Both the position numbers and the translations under genes were made by a program. Positions 33,815 to 44,443 of a stretch of 64,000 nucleotides of DNA are shown in pieces; the first letter of the stretch is position 1, and each line of letters opens with the position of its first letter. The notes beneath the pieces were generated by a model. That model did no database searches and had not been told where the DNA came from. It worked only from the letters and a program-made list of their open reading frames with translations. Origin of the DNA: Helianthus annuus (taxonomy: Eukaryota; Streptophyta; Magnoliopsida; Asterales; Asteraceae); contig NC_035433.2 in NCBI RefSeq assembly GCF_002127325.2, positions 11,088,645 to 11,152,644 of the forward strand, written 5' to 3'.

Positions 33815-34691
33815 ATGGCACCCAGGAGAGCTGTGAACAATCGAGATTCTGATCAACCTCCTCGTTCCCCACTGCCAAGGACTGCTAAAGAGCTGAATGC
33901 CCTACTGGAAGAAAGGATCTCCGCAGCTATCGCCCAGTATGAGGCGAACCACACCGAACACAGTGGAGGACCAAGCAATGCTAAATGTAATGGGAATGGA
34001 GATTCATCTGGAGGAAACACGGCTCAAGGTTGCACCTTCAAGCAGTTTCTCGACTGCAAACCACTGAACTACGATGGCACTGGAGGTGTAGTGGCTTTTG
34101 TACGCTGGACGAAGAAGACCGATTCCACTATCCGTATGAGCAAGTGCACTGCGGATCAGCAACTCACTTTTATTACTGGGTTGTTTGTTGATGAGGCGTT
34201 AACTTGGTGGAATTTGCAAGTCCAGACTTTGGGTGATGATGCTGCGTATGACATGACGTGGGATGAACTAAAGGAACGAATGAGAGAAAAGTATTGCTCT
34301 CGTGCTGAACTCCAAAGGTTGGAGACTGAGTTCTGGAACTTGACCATGGAAGGTGCTGACATTACTGGTTATACTCGAAGGCTCCACGATCTGTCAAGAG
34401 TGATCCCTTATCTGGTGACTCCAAAATTTAAGCGCATCGAGTGCTACATCTGGGGATTGGCACCGGAATTTCACAGCTTGGTGACTGTAGCAAAACCCAC
34501 AATGATCACTTAGGCTGTAACTCTGGCTGTCAGCCTTACTGAAGATGCTGTCCGAATGAAGAAGTTATTGCTGAACCCTACTGAGAAGACCGAGACGCAT
34601 GCTGAGTCATCCGATGACAAGAAAAGGAAGCATTCGAATCTGAATCAAGCAATACGTAACAACAAGGGTTCCAACAACATGAAGCGAGACC
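33815..34691 (+). pseudogene. Element E: gag N-terminal part
   Basis: ATG at 33815 (MAPRRAVNNRDSDQPPRSPL). The frame holds a disordered N-terminus, then the chromovirus gag core from about residue 70: TFKQFLDCKPLNYDGTGG, AFVRWTKKTDS, DEALTWWNLQVQTLGDDAAY and ELQRLETEFWNLTMEGADI. One TAG (at 34511) ends the 232-codon frame; sense continues (AVTLAVSLTEDAVRMKKLLL) to 34691, where solo LTR F is inserted. The same family as element C gag but without an intron at the corresponding place. Confidence 0.85.
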
Positions 34692-36250
34692 TATAACAAC
34701 CCTCACCCGAAACTATAAATTATTATTTTATTTAACCTATAGGAAACCCTAATTGAGACACCCAAGTAATTTGGCATAAACTCTAAAATTTTTAGAACAA
34801 TCAGAATCAGGATCAGGACCCCTAAAACTCAGGGGGGATAAACCCTAGCTTACGATTATCCATATAATACGCTGTCGAAATTGAATTTATAAAAACTGTC
34901 GACTCACCTGAGCTAGTTGGACACGTACCTACCCTACCCTAAAAATGACTTCCCAGGCGAGTAGCGGAAGAATCCTTGTCACCTTCCGCGACACGCGGGA
35001 GATGCCAATTTTCAGTATAAATAGACGGCCTTGGGACTTGAATCTGGGAGTTGGAACGACGTAAAATCGTCGTCTGTACGTCGAGTTAAGGTCGTTTTAC
35101 TACAACTAAACACACACACTATTATCGAGGTGCTGCCGCGGAACAGGGTAATTACTCGATCGCTATTACGATTCATTTCCGGGATCAATATATCTAAAGA
35201 ATGTCTAAGTGCCGCCCACATTGGGTTATGCTTTGTCGTTGTCGATAATTCGATAATGAGTTGAAGCATTGTACTTTGTCGTTGTCGATAAATCGATAAT
35301 GAGTTGAAGTACTATACTTTGTCGTTTGTCATTTTGATAAATGAGTTGAAGTATTGCACTTGGGCATTCATTGTGAGAATTTGATCTCGTAAATCATCGT
35401 AACTGCTGTATTGATCACTAACCCGGTTTTGTGTGCATCATTTCCTAAAATTAGGATTATTAGTCTTAATACACTTACAATCAAAGTAGATGCTAATTCT
35501 CAGAAGAATCTGAACCATGAAGCTTGTTAATTCAAATACTGCATGCTTATATTGTGAGTCATTCTCTTTTTATCAATTGTTTTACAATACTCTAAACCAA
35601 TTTTCCAAAAGTTATAATTACAGTGATTAAGTTTATGTAATCACCAAATTACAGCCGGTATGTGGGGTATTGTGCACAGTATTATTATTGTTTTAATCAC
35701 ATTAGGTGGGCGAGCCTAAAAGTAAGTGATATACGTCACTCATTGGGACAGCCAATGGTGATATGACCACAGTCACAGAGCTGGTCTGTGACAAATACCT
35801 ATTCTTGAAATGTTGGTTGATAATAAACATATGTAAAAACCCTTAATACTGTAAATTATAACAAATGTGTCGTTTTCAGTAAAATGAATGAACTCACTCA
35901 GTATTTCCGCTGACAAAACCTTTTTAAAACGCGTTTCAGGTAATCACAGTAGATTGGAGTAAGGATTGGATCCGGCACTAAAAGACTTCAAGGAGTGGCT
36001 TATTTTATTAATTAAATCAACTTAAGAAATATTGTTTTTGGGTTATCCCGTATTAAAAGCTACCTTTGTAAAACATGGAATTTATTCCATCTTTTTAAAT
36101 AAAACCCGGTGTTTCTAAACTCTGATATTTTTCCTAACTCACGGTCCTGATGAAATTTCCGCTGCAATGTTTTTAAAATAATCACCGGTACCACTGGACT
36201 GCTCACGGCACCGATTCCGGCTAGATGGGGTCGGGGGGCGTGACAAGACC
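34687..36250 (+). mobile_element. Solo LTR F with target duplication agacc
   Basis: The LTR is 34692-36245, flanked by agacc on both sides. It begins TATAACAACCC (a TG-to-TA change in the terminal dinucleotide) and ends GGCGTGACA. The 3' third is nearly identical to the LTRs of element G, so F and G are one family, but F is 1554 bases against 2550. A solo LTR arises by recombination between the two LTRs of a full element. TATAAATA at 35016, with CCGCG-ACA-CGCGG 18 bases upstream (34986-34998). Confidence 0.9.
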
Positions 36251-36421
36251 CCAACCCGCCTCAGGAGGCGAAAACTCTTGCAACCATGAATGACGCTCCT
36301 GCCAGAAGATACCTAGGCACTCTGCCCATTTGCAACCAGTTCAAGCGTCATCACGAAGGAGTTTTTCGCGTTCCAAAATGCGACAAGTGTGGAAAACTGG
36401 GTCACCATACTGAGGACTGTT
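36251..36421 (+). pseudogene. Element E: gag segment with zinc knuckle, between F and G
   Basis: 170 bases of gag between two insertions. It encodes the CCHC knuckle CDKCGKLGHHTEDC up to the insertion of element G, and the gag sense continues at 40596. A frame change lies near 36290 relative to the upstream gag. Confidence 0.8.
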
Positions 36422-38971
36422 GTAACAACTCTCACTAAAATTAATATTTAGTATGATAATTATCCAATAAGGAAACCCTAATTGAAACACCCAAGTGATT
36501 CTGCATAAACCCTAAACATTTCAGAACCATCGGAATCAGGATCAGGGCCCCTAAAACTCAGGGGGGATAAACCCTAGTTGACGATTATCCTTATTAAACG
36601 TTGTCAAAATCTAAATTTTCGAAAGTGTTGACTCATCCAGGCTAATCCCACACGCGGCAAGTCTATAGTGATTAGGTGTCCCTTACGGACCGTAAGGGAT
36701 ACTGCTTACGGTCCGTAAGCATATCAATTTTCGTGTATAAATAGCAGACATTGGCATTCGATTTCTGCAGTTCAAACGACGCTCAATTTCTAAATTGACG
36801 TCGAGTTATTCACTTTACAACACACAAATCGCTAATTAGTATAGCGGGGTGCTGCTACGATGCCGGGTATTAACTCGATCGCTGTTCAATTCTTTTCTTT
36901 CCATCAGCTTTTATTTTTGTAAATAATAGCTTGGGATTTTACCCTCTAAATCCCTAAACTATGCCCGTTATTAGAGTAATAACTCTAAACACTGGTACGA
37001 TACTCTATCCAATCGATTGAAACTATCCGACAGGATGTTTAAGTACTATCCTTTGTCATTAGTCGTGATTCCGACAGAATGTATGAGTACCACCCGAACT
37101 CGGAGAATACTCTCTCATTCATTGTGAATCCGACGGATGTTTAAGTGATTGTACTTTGTCATTCGTTGTGAGGGTTTTATCTCGTGATTATCGTTAAAGT
37201 TGAACTGAGTTAATACTCTAATACGAGTTCCCTTGTATCTAGAAATTAGAACTCGTAAGAAAGGAGCTGCTAGATTACTTAATAACTAAGTAAACTTAAT
37301 AAGTTAAATAAACTTAGCAGTTAAGTTAGCTGAATAGATTAATTAATTTATTAATTAAGTTTAGTATGATTAATTAATCAGTTAATCAATATTAATTAAG
37401 CTAACAAGATTAATTAAGCTAAGTAAGATTTATTAAAAATAGATATATATGGGGTCATATGAGAACGTTTAATATTAATAATTAAATATATTATTTTTTT
37501 ACCTTACTCCGTTTTTAATGAAACTTAGGTTAAAACATAGATAAAAATATGCTCGTTCTAAAGACATATTCGTCGTTTTATAAAACGTCATATTTTAAAA
37601 GTTATATGAGAAAAACGAGTGAAGCAGCTGAATTAATATATATAAGCAAGCTAGCTAGCAGGTCAAGCAGGTAGGTAGGCATGTCAATTATCCCACATCG
37701 ATCAAAATAATAGTTGAGGTGCTTGCTTCCTTGCTTTAAATAAGAACTTAGGATTTCATTCTTCCTTGCTCATTTCTCTTCTTCTTCTCTCTATACGTTG
37801 GTGTTCTAACCAATAATCACCGATACGATATTCTGTTCGGTCGATTCAGGAACCAACTAACGGATGCCAAAGTATTATACTTTGTGAATTTCGTTAAACG
37901 GAATCCAAAGTGCTATACTTTGTGAGTTCGTTAAACGGATGCCAAAGTGCTATACTTTGTGAGTTCGTTAAACGGATGCCAAAGTACTGTCTGAATAAGA
38001 CTACACTTTGTGAAATTCGTTAAGGTTCGAATCTCGTGACTACCGTTAAGGTTTGATTTAGGTTTTACACAAATACGTATTTCATTCTGTTAAACTATAT
38101 GTTTAACTACCGAAAATACTCCCCACTACACACTCACAATCAAACAAACTATTAAATCATCAGAAGATCCAGAATAATAAAGTGCATGCTTAATTATCGG
38201 AAGAAGTAGAATCAGGAAGCTTGTTAACTCAATCTTGCATGCTTATAAAGTGAGTCATTCTCTTTTTATCAACTGTTTTACAATACTCCAAATTATTTTC
38301 CAAAAGTTATAATTACAGGGATTAAGTCTTTGTAATCACCAAATTACAGCCGGTATATGGGGTATTGTGCACATTACTAGTGTTATCAGTTTAGGTGAGC
38401 GTACCTAATTCATGAAACGTCACTTTTAGGTGAACGGACCTAATAGTGATTGACGTCACTTGAGGGTGAACGGACCCAACAGTGATATGACCACAGTCAC
38501 CGAAACGAGTCGAGTGACAAATACTGTGGGTAGTTGGTTGATATCAGAAACATTGTAATCGCTCTTAATACTGTAAATTATAACAAATATGTTTTGTATA
38601 AAACCTGAATGAACTCACTCAGTATTTCCTGCTGACAAAACCTTTTTAAAACGCGTTTCAGGTAATTACAGTAGATTGGAGTAAGAATTGGATCCGGCAC
38701 TGAAAGACTTCAAGAAGTGGCTTATTTTATTAATTTAATCAACTTAAGAAACATTGTTTTTGGGTTTATCCCGTATTAAAAGCTACCTTTGTAAAACATG
38801 GAATTTATTCCATCTATTTAAATAAAATCCGCTGTTTCTAAACTCTGATATTTTTCCTAACTCACGGTCCTGATGAAATTTCCGCTGCAATGTTTTTCAA
38901 AATAATCACCGGTACAACTTGACTGCTCGCGGCTTCCGATTCCGGCCAGGATGGGGTCGGGGGTCGTGACA
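36422..38971 (+). repeat. Element G 5' LTR (2550 bp)
   Basis: TGTAACAACTCTCAC to GGGGTCGTGACA. Two palindromes, CCCTTACGGACCGTAAGGG (36680-36698) and GCTTACGGTCCGTAAGC (36704-36720), lie just before TATAAATA (36736). An array of 37-base repeats lies at about 37857-38030 downstream. An AT-rich stretch runs from 37260 to 37510. Confidence 0.85.
37857..38030 (+). repeat. 37-bp tandem repeats in element G 5' LTR
   Basis: Units contain CAAAGTGCTATACTTTG (6-base arms CAAAGT/ACTTTG, loop GCTAT) and GTTCGTTAAACGGATGCC. The 3' LTR has exactly one more unit (39456-39650). Looser relatives lie in F at 35250-35350 and at 37020-37150. Confidence 0.85.
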
Positions 38972-39455
38972 GAAGGTGTTATCAGAGCCACTACTTTAAG
39001 CCTATAAGTGTTGTGTTGTGATAATAATACTTAAGCTTAAATAAAAAGAGTTAGGAGATTACTATTAAATGGTAGCACAGCTGATAGCAGTTAGACTTGA
39101 ACATAAGAAAAGATGCCTTAGTATAAGCTAGGCCACTTGTTTACGCAATTAGGTGTTATAATAATACCTAAGTTTAAACGGAGAATTAGAAACTTAATAT
39201 TATCTGATAGCACTCCGGATAATATTTAGACTTGAACTTAAGAATTTTGCCTTAAAATAAACTTTAAGGTAAATTACTTATATAAGTATAATGTAATGGA
39301 TATTGGTATTCCATAAGAATGACGATTAGCAGGCAATAGCACTTAATTGCTTCTTGCTTATTGATATTATTTGGTCAAAATAAGATATGTTATGGGAATA
39401 CAAATTTCCTTAATTCTGGATAAAAGCCCTAATAAAAGAAGCACTTTTAAAATCT

Positions 39456-40595
39456 AAAGTGCTATACTTTGTGAATTTCGTTAAATGGAATCCAAAGTGC
39501 TATACTTTGTGAGTTCGTTAAACGGATGCCAAAGTGCTATACTTTGTGAGTTCATTAAACGGATGCCAAAGTGCTATACTTTGTGAGTTCGTTAAACGGA
39601 TGCCAAAGTACTGTCTGAATAAGACTACACTTTGTGAAATTCGTTAAGGTTCGAATCTCGTGACTACCGTTAAGGTTTGATTTAGGTTTTACACAAATAC
39701 GTATTCCATTCTGTTAAATTATATGTTTAACTACCGAAAATACTCCCCACTACACACTCACAATCAAACAAACTATTAAATCATCAGAAGATCCAGAATA
39801 ATAAAGTGCATGCTTAATTATCGGAAGAAGTAGAATCAAGAAGCTTGTTAACTCAATCTTGCATGCTTATAAAGTGAGTCATTCTCTTTTTATCAACTGT
39901 TTTACAATACTCCAAATTATTTTCCCAAAGTTATAATTACAGGGATTAAGTCTTTGTAATCACCAAATTACAGCCGGTATGTGGGGTATTGTGCACATTA
40001 CTAGTGTTATCAGTTTAGGTGAGCGTACCTAATTCATGAAACGTCACTTTTAGGTGAACGGACCTAATAGTGATTGACGTCACTTGAGGGTGAACGGACC
40101 CAACAGTGATATGACCACAGTCACCGAAACGAGTCGAGTGACAAATACTGTGGGTAGTTGGTTGATATCAGAAACATTGTAATCGCTCTTAATACTGTAA
40201 ATTATAACAAATATGTTTTGTATAAAACCTGAATGAACTCACTCAGTATTTCCCGCTGACAAAACCTTTTTAAAACGTGTTTCAGGTAATTACAGTAGAT
40301 TGGAGTAAGAAGTGGATCCGGCACTGAAAGACTTCAAGAAGTGGCTTATTTTATTAATTTAATCAACTTAAGAAACATTGTTTTTGGGTTTATCCCGTAT
40401 TAAAAGCTACCTTTGTAAAACATGGAATTTATTCCATCTATTTAAATAAAATTCGGTGTTTCTAAACTCTGATATTTTTCCTAACTCACGGTCCTGATGA
40501 AATTTCCGCTGCAATGTTTTTCAAAATAATCACCGGTACCACTTGACTGCTCGCGGCTTCCGATTCCGGCCAGGATGGGGTCGGGGGTCGTGACA
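39456..40595 (+). repeat. Element G 3' LTR, 5'-truncated
   Basis: Aligns with 37869-38971 with few substitutions, apart from one extra 37-base unit. No U3, so no TATA box or palindromes. Ends GGGGTCGTGACA. Confidence 0.88.
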
Positions 40596-41337
40596 ACTGT
40601 TGGGGAAAAGAAAATAGGAACGGGAACGGAAACCGCAACGGTGCTGGTAATAGAAGCGGTGGTGGAAATGGAAATGGCAATGGTAACCGGAATGGTTATG
40701 GAGCTGGGCAGAACCAGGGATGCTTTGGTTGTGGAAGCAAGGATCATTTCATGAAAGATTGCCCAAGGGGGAACAATACTCAGGCTTGGGCATTTGTGAT
40801 TGGAGCAAGGAACGCACGCGAGGACCCTAATGTGGTCACCGGTACGTTTCTCGTTAACAATCACTTTGCATCCATACTATTTGACAATGGTGCTCATGTC
40901 TGTGGAATTTAAACGTATGCTTAGAATAGAATCTAGTAGATTAGATATTCCTTACTCCATAGAACTAGCCAATGGTAAACTTGTTGAATCGGGCGAAGTT
41001 GTTAGGGGTTGCACATTAGAACTTGATGAGCGAAGATTTAGCATCGACCTCTTACCTATCCAATTGGGTAGCTTCGATGTAGTGTTCGGAATGGACTGGT
41101 TGTCCAAGAACAAGGCTGAAGTTGTTTGTCACGAGAAAATCATTCGCATCCCTCTGGCGAATGACGAAACTCTCATCGTGCATGGAGAAAAGCGAGACGC
41201 GCCCCTGCGAATCATCAGTTGTATGAAGGCGCAGAAGTGTTTAAGGAAAGGATGTGTTGCCTTCCTGGCGCATATTGTAGATAAGAAGGCCGAGGAGTCG
41301 AAACTCGAAGACATTCCTGTGGTGAAGGAATTCTCTG
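40596..41337 (+). pseudogene. Element E: second zinc knuckle and protease
   Basis: An Asn/Gly-rich stretch, then the knuckle CFGCGSKDHFMKDC (about 40720-40762). The protease active site reads ILFDNGAH, where the family has D-S-G-A, so a catalytic-loop residue is changed. A frame break follows after about 10 residues. Protease resumes at 40890-41330 with RRFSIDLLPIQLGSFDVVFG and MDWLSKNKAEVV, then the linker [16 protein letters not shown] that precedes RT. Confidence 0.85.
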
Positions 41338-41872
41338 ATGTTTTTCCCGAAGATCTGCCAGGACTACCTCCGCAACGACTTGATTCTAGGAGCCGCTCCC
41401 AAAGCCAAGGCACCCTATCGGCTTACACCATCCGAGATGCAAGAATTATCTACGCAACTCCAGGAGTTGTTGGATAAAAGATTCATAAGGCCAAGCTTCT
41501 CGCATTGGGGAGCTCCAGTATTGTTCGTAAAGAAAAAGGATGGGAATTTGCGGATGTGCATCGACTACAGAGAACTGAATAAGCTCACTGTCAAGAATCG
41601 GTACCCATTACCGAGGATTGATGACCTATTTGATCAGTTGCAAGGATCGAGCTACTATTCCAAGATCGACCTTCGATTTGGATACCATCAGTTAAGAATC
41701 CAAGAGGAAAACGTACCAAAGACTACATTTAGGACGCGTTATGGACATTACGAGTTCCTTGTGATGCCATTCGGATTGACGAACGTGCTAGCAGTATTTA
41801 TGGATCTGATGAACCGTGTATGCAAACCATATCTCGATAAATTCGTAATTGTATTTATTGATGATATCCTGA
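41338..41872 (+). pseudogene. Element E: reverse transcriptase N-terminal half, cut by LTR H
   Basis: Open from a frameshift near 41380: [52 protein letters not shown] (first catalytic aspartate), [15 protein letters not shown] and [10 protein letters not shown] with the F-x-D-D catalytic pair. The insertion of LTR H follows directly (TGTAACACC at 41873). RNase H and integrase are not found further on in the window. Confidence 0.88.
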
Positions 41873-42888
41873 TGTAACACCTCGAAAATTCCTGTCCATT
41901 AGAATAAAGACACGTGTCATGTGTGACAGACGTGTCAGAGAAACCGGATTTAAATAAAGAGATATGTGGTAGGATTTCTGATAAAAAGGGCGTCATGTTA
42001 TTTAAAATACCTCTGAACGACCCAAGGGCGACACGTTATTAAATCACCTCTGAGCGACCCGACATTTTTATAAATCCCAAGATCCTTAAAATCAATTGAT
42101 GATCATCTCATACGATAACCGGTTGCTCTCGAATAAATAAAGTTTCATCTTTATTAAGGGCTATGGAATTATAGGTTGTTACTACTCCTAATCTAAATAA
42201 AATCCTTGTAAATAAGTTTTGTTATAGTTTGGCCAACTTCTATGAAAATCCAAGACTCATCCTTGGTAATCTCCGTCAAATTTTCAAGACTCTTATGAGT
42301 TAAATGGAATGGGGAACATGTAAGAGTCTTCCCTTCATGCAATGGTTGTGTAAGTGGTCCCACAAGCTGAAAAAGAAATGCGTGTTTCGAGTTTTGTGGT
42401 TGCATGGTCAAGACTTAAAAGTTTGCAAACTTTTGTCTTCTGGCCATCGCTTACGGACCGCAAGGCCCTTGGCTTACGGTCCGTAAGCAGGGTACCTGGG
42501 AATGTTCCGCATGGATCGGTTACGGACCGCAAAGCCCTAGGCCTATGGTCCGTAAGGTGGGCACCTGAACCATGTTTCAGTAAAGTCGGTTACGGACCGC
42601 AAATCATGTAGCATACGGTCCGCAAGAGGTCCTTACGGACCGTAAGGCCTCAAGCTTACGGTCCGTAAGACAGTCGCTGGCAGTATGTTTTGGACAGCTG
42701 CCTGTCCAGCCCTTAAACCGACTTAAAACGTAAAATTCTGATTCTATGGGCTTCATAGGCAGTATATAGACCCTTAGGGACATTTGGGTTGATCTTGTAA
42801 CTGCCCTAGACTTGCTTGGCATGATCTTGGTGCATTGGGTTCACTATAAATAAGAGTTCAAGTTGTTCATTTGAGACTTGCTCATTTT
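41873..42888 (+). repeat. LTR H, left part (split by Copia I)
   Basis: Starts TGTAACACCTCGAAAATTCC. It contains ACGTGT-type boxes at 41910-41935, a palindrome cluster at 42448-42669 and CACTATAAATAAG at about 42843. It stops at the Copia LTR (42889). The right part is probably 58826-60078. No far end (and so no 3' target duplication) can be identified. Confidence 0.65.
42448..42669 (+). promoter_or_regulatory. Palindrome cluster in LTR H
   Basis: Eight sites of the CTTACGG-A/T-CCGTAAG type arranged as four close pairs. Perfect ones are GCTTACGGTCCGTAAGC (42472-42488), CCTTACGGACCGTAAGG (42631-42647) and CTTACGGTCCGTAAG (42655-42669); others have one or two changes, often CCGCAA. They lie 175-395 bases before the TATA box. 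Confidence 0.75.
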
Positions 42889-43555
42889 TGTAGGTCCCTC
42901 GGAGGTTGAGGTTAAACCTTATCCTTGTTATGTTTAACACTCTAGCAAGTGCGGAATCCAAGCTAGAATGCAAACCGATAGTTTAGATGAAAGCACAAGT
43001 TACAAAGAGAAAGAGTAGACACGCAATATATCAAAGTTTTCTCTTGTATTTCAGTGGACACGGTTACAACCCTTGACCAAACTGAAATGCTCTCTACAAG
43101 ACTTGGTTCACTCACAATGCTCTCACAAATGTCTCTAAGTGTCTAACTGTGAATTGAACCATAACATGGTATATATATACCCATAACAGATAACATGCTC
43201 GAAAGATCAGAAATTCTGGTCGAAGGATCATCTATCGACCATAATCTCTTCGAAGGATCCATACATACCTCGAAGGATGATGTATCCTTCGAGGTCCATA
43301 TGTATCCATCGAAGGTTTGTCTTTCGAGGTCATCGAAGGATACAAACCATCCTTCGATGACATCCTTCAAAGCATACAATCTTACAAACATAGTGTTGAC
43401 TGTTTGGCCAAGTCAAACCAGGAGGATGGTTGACTTGGTCAAACCTACATTCAAACACTTAAACAAACCAACACAAGACGTAAACAAGACTAACAAAAGA
43501 CATCGTTTATAACATTACAAAATACAGACAAAGTACAGACACAAGTGAACCAACA
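42889..43555 (-). repeat. Copia I 3' LTR
   Basis: Plus-strand TGTAGGTCCC to GAACCAACA, so TG...CA on the minus strand. A TATA run lies at about 43170-43180 and a cluster of TCGAAGGAT/ATCCTTCGA motifs (at least seven exact or one-base variants) upstream of it at 43198-43380. It shares variants with the LTR at 61420 rather than with its own 5' LTR. Confidence 0.9.
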
Positions 43556-43567
43556 AACTCCCCCTTG
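43556..43567 (-). other. Copia I polypurine tract
   Basis: Minus-strand CAAGGGGGAGTT immediately before the LTR start TGTTGG. Confidence 0.85.
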
Positions 43568-43596
43568 GCTGTAGCTTTGTCTCGATCTTCGTGTCT

Positions 43597-44443
43597 TTAA
43601 GTCTCGGACGTCCTTTCAACTGTCAAATGATGTGATGACCATGCGCTTCCCACATTAACCAGGAGATTGAAGCAGTACAAGGCCATCTTCTGAAACTTCA
43701 TTGCTTGATCCCGATCCCGAACCAAGTAGTTTATCTCATGATCCTTCAGAACAATAATATCCGATCTGGACATGTTAGTAATCCACATCGGATCTATTAT
43801 TCTAAAGTTCTCCTGACTATCTCTGAATAGGATCACGGCTTCTCAGAATCCGCATCGTAGACCCAGCAACGAAAGTTTCCTAGAAAGTCAGTCTTCATCT
43901 TCAGCAAAGGTATCTTCTTCATCACTTTTGGAGGATCATACACCAAACGATAGCGAGCAGTGTTTGTTTCTGGATCAAGTGTAAATCTGATCTGCTCGTA
44001 TCTAGGAAACTGTGGCTTGTATAGAGGATCCTTCTAGCCCCTTCTTCTTTCCAACCTGATTTTCTTAGCAAACAGATCCACCATCTTTTCTTCGTCTCGA
44101 TTGATAACATCTAGTTGAGCTAACACTGCAACATCATAGTACGGAAGTGAAAGAATACTGAGAAGAGTTCTGAAATACTGAAGACCATTTTCTCGTTTCA
44201 CGACCATGCAGTGAAGTTCCTTAACAAACATCCAACTAATAATGCGACCCCGAGCCCGATTCTTTTCCAGACTCATATAATTAACCTGATCCAACGGAGC
44301 GAGCGGAGGAGGATTCCTAGCAAGGAAATCCGCTCGCCATTCATTCACTGTCTTCTCACGGTTTTCTTGAGCTGTCGGAGAATCTGAAGAAAGATTGGCA
44401 AATTCTGCTGTCTTTTCTGCCACATAATCATCATCAAGAGCAT
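43597..44443 (-). pseudogene. Copia I extra ORF, C-terminal part, with stop and frameshift
   Basis: The continuation, in another frame, of the 890-codon ORF. 44034-44443 reads NALDDDYVAEKTAEFANLSS, NYMSLEKNRARGRIISWMFV and VAVLAQLDVINRDEEKMVD. A TAG at 44034-44036 stands where the copy at 62550 has TGG (RRRGWKDPLY). Sense goes on through KTDFLGNFRCWVYDADTGEA, a shift near 43840, and FRIIDPMWITNMSRSD to a stop at 43597. I do not recognise a catalytic motif. Confidence 0.7.

Larger units (their letters stand above)
36417..40600 (+). mobile_element. Element G: LTR retrotransposon deleted of all coding sequence, target duplication actgt
   Basis: Flanked by actgt (36417-36421, 40596-40600). Complete 5' LTR 36422-38971; degenerate primer binding site TGTTATCAGAGCC at 38977; about 465 bases of internal sequence with no gene; then a 3' LTR reduced to its last 1139 bases (about 39456-40595). 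The deletion removed gag, pol and the front of the 3' LTR, yet the outer ends and duplication are intact. Confidence 0.88.
28919..41872 (+). mobile_element. Element E: Tekay-type chromovirus, plus strand, with four later insertions
   Basis: Starts with a 3.7-kb LTR (TGTGACAACTGG at 28919), then a primer binding site at 32663, gag from 33815, knuckles, protease and RT. It is broken by a MITE (32899-33195), solo LTR F (34692-36245), element G (36422-40595) and LTR H from 41873. Collapsing F and G restores continuous gag sense. RNase H, integrase and the 3' LTR are not in the window. Confidence 0.8.

Noticed and set aside
37857..38030. 37-base repeats as a CRISPR-like array
   Set aside because: Units are directly adjacent with no unique spacers, occur inside an LTR of a plant element and recur in the partner LTR.
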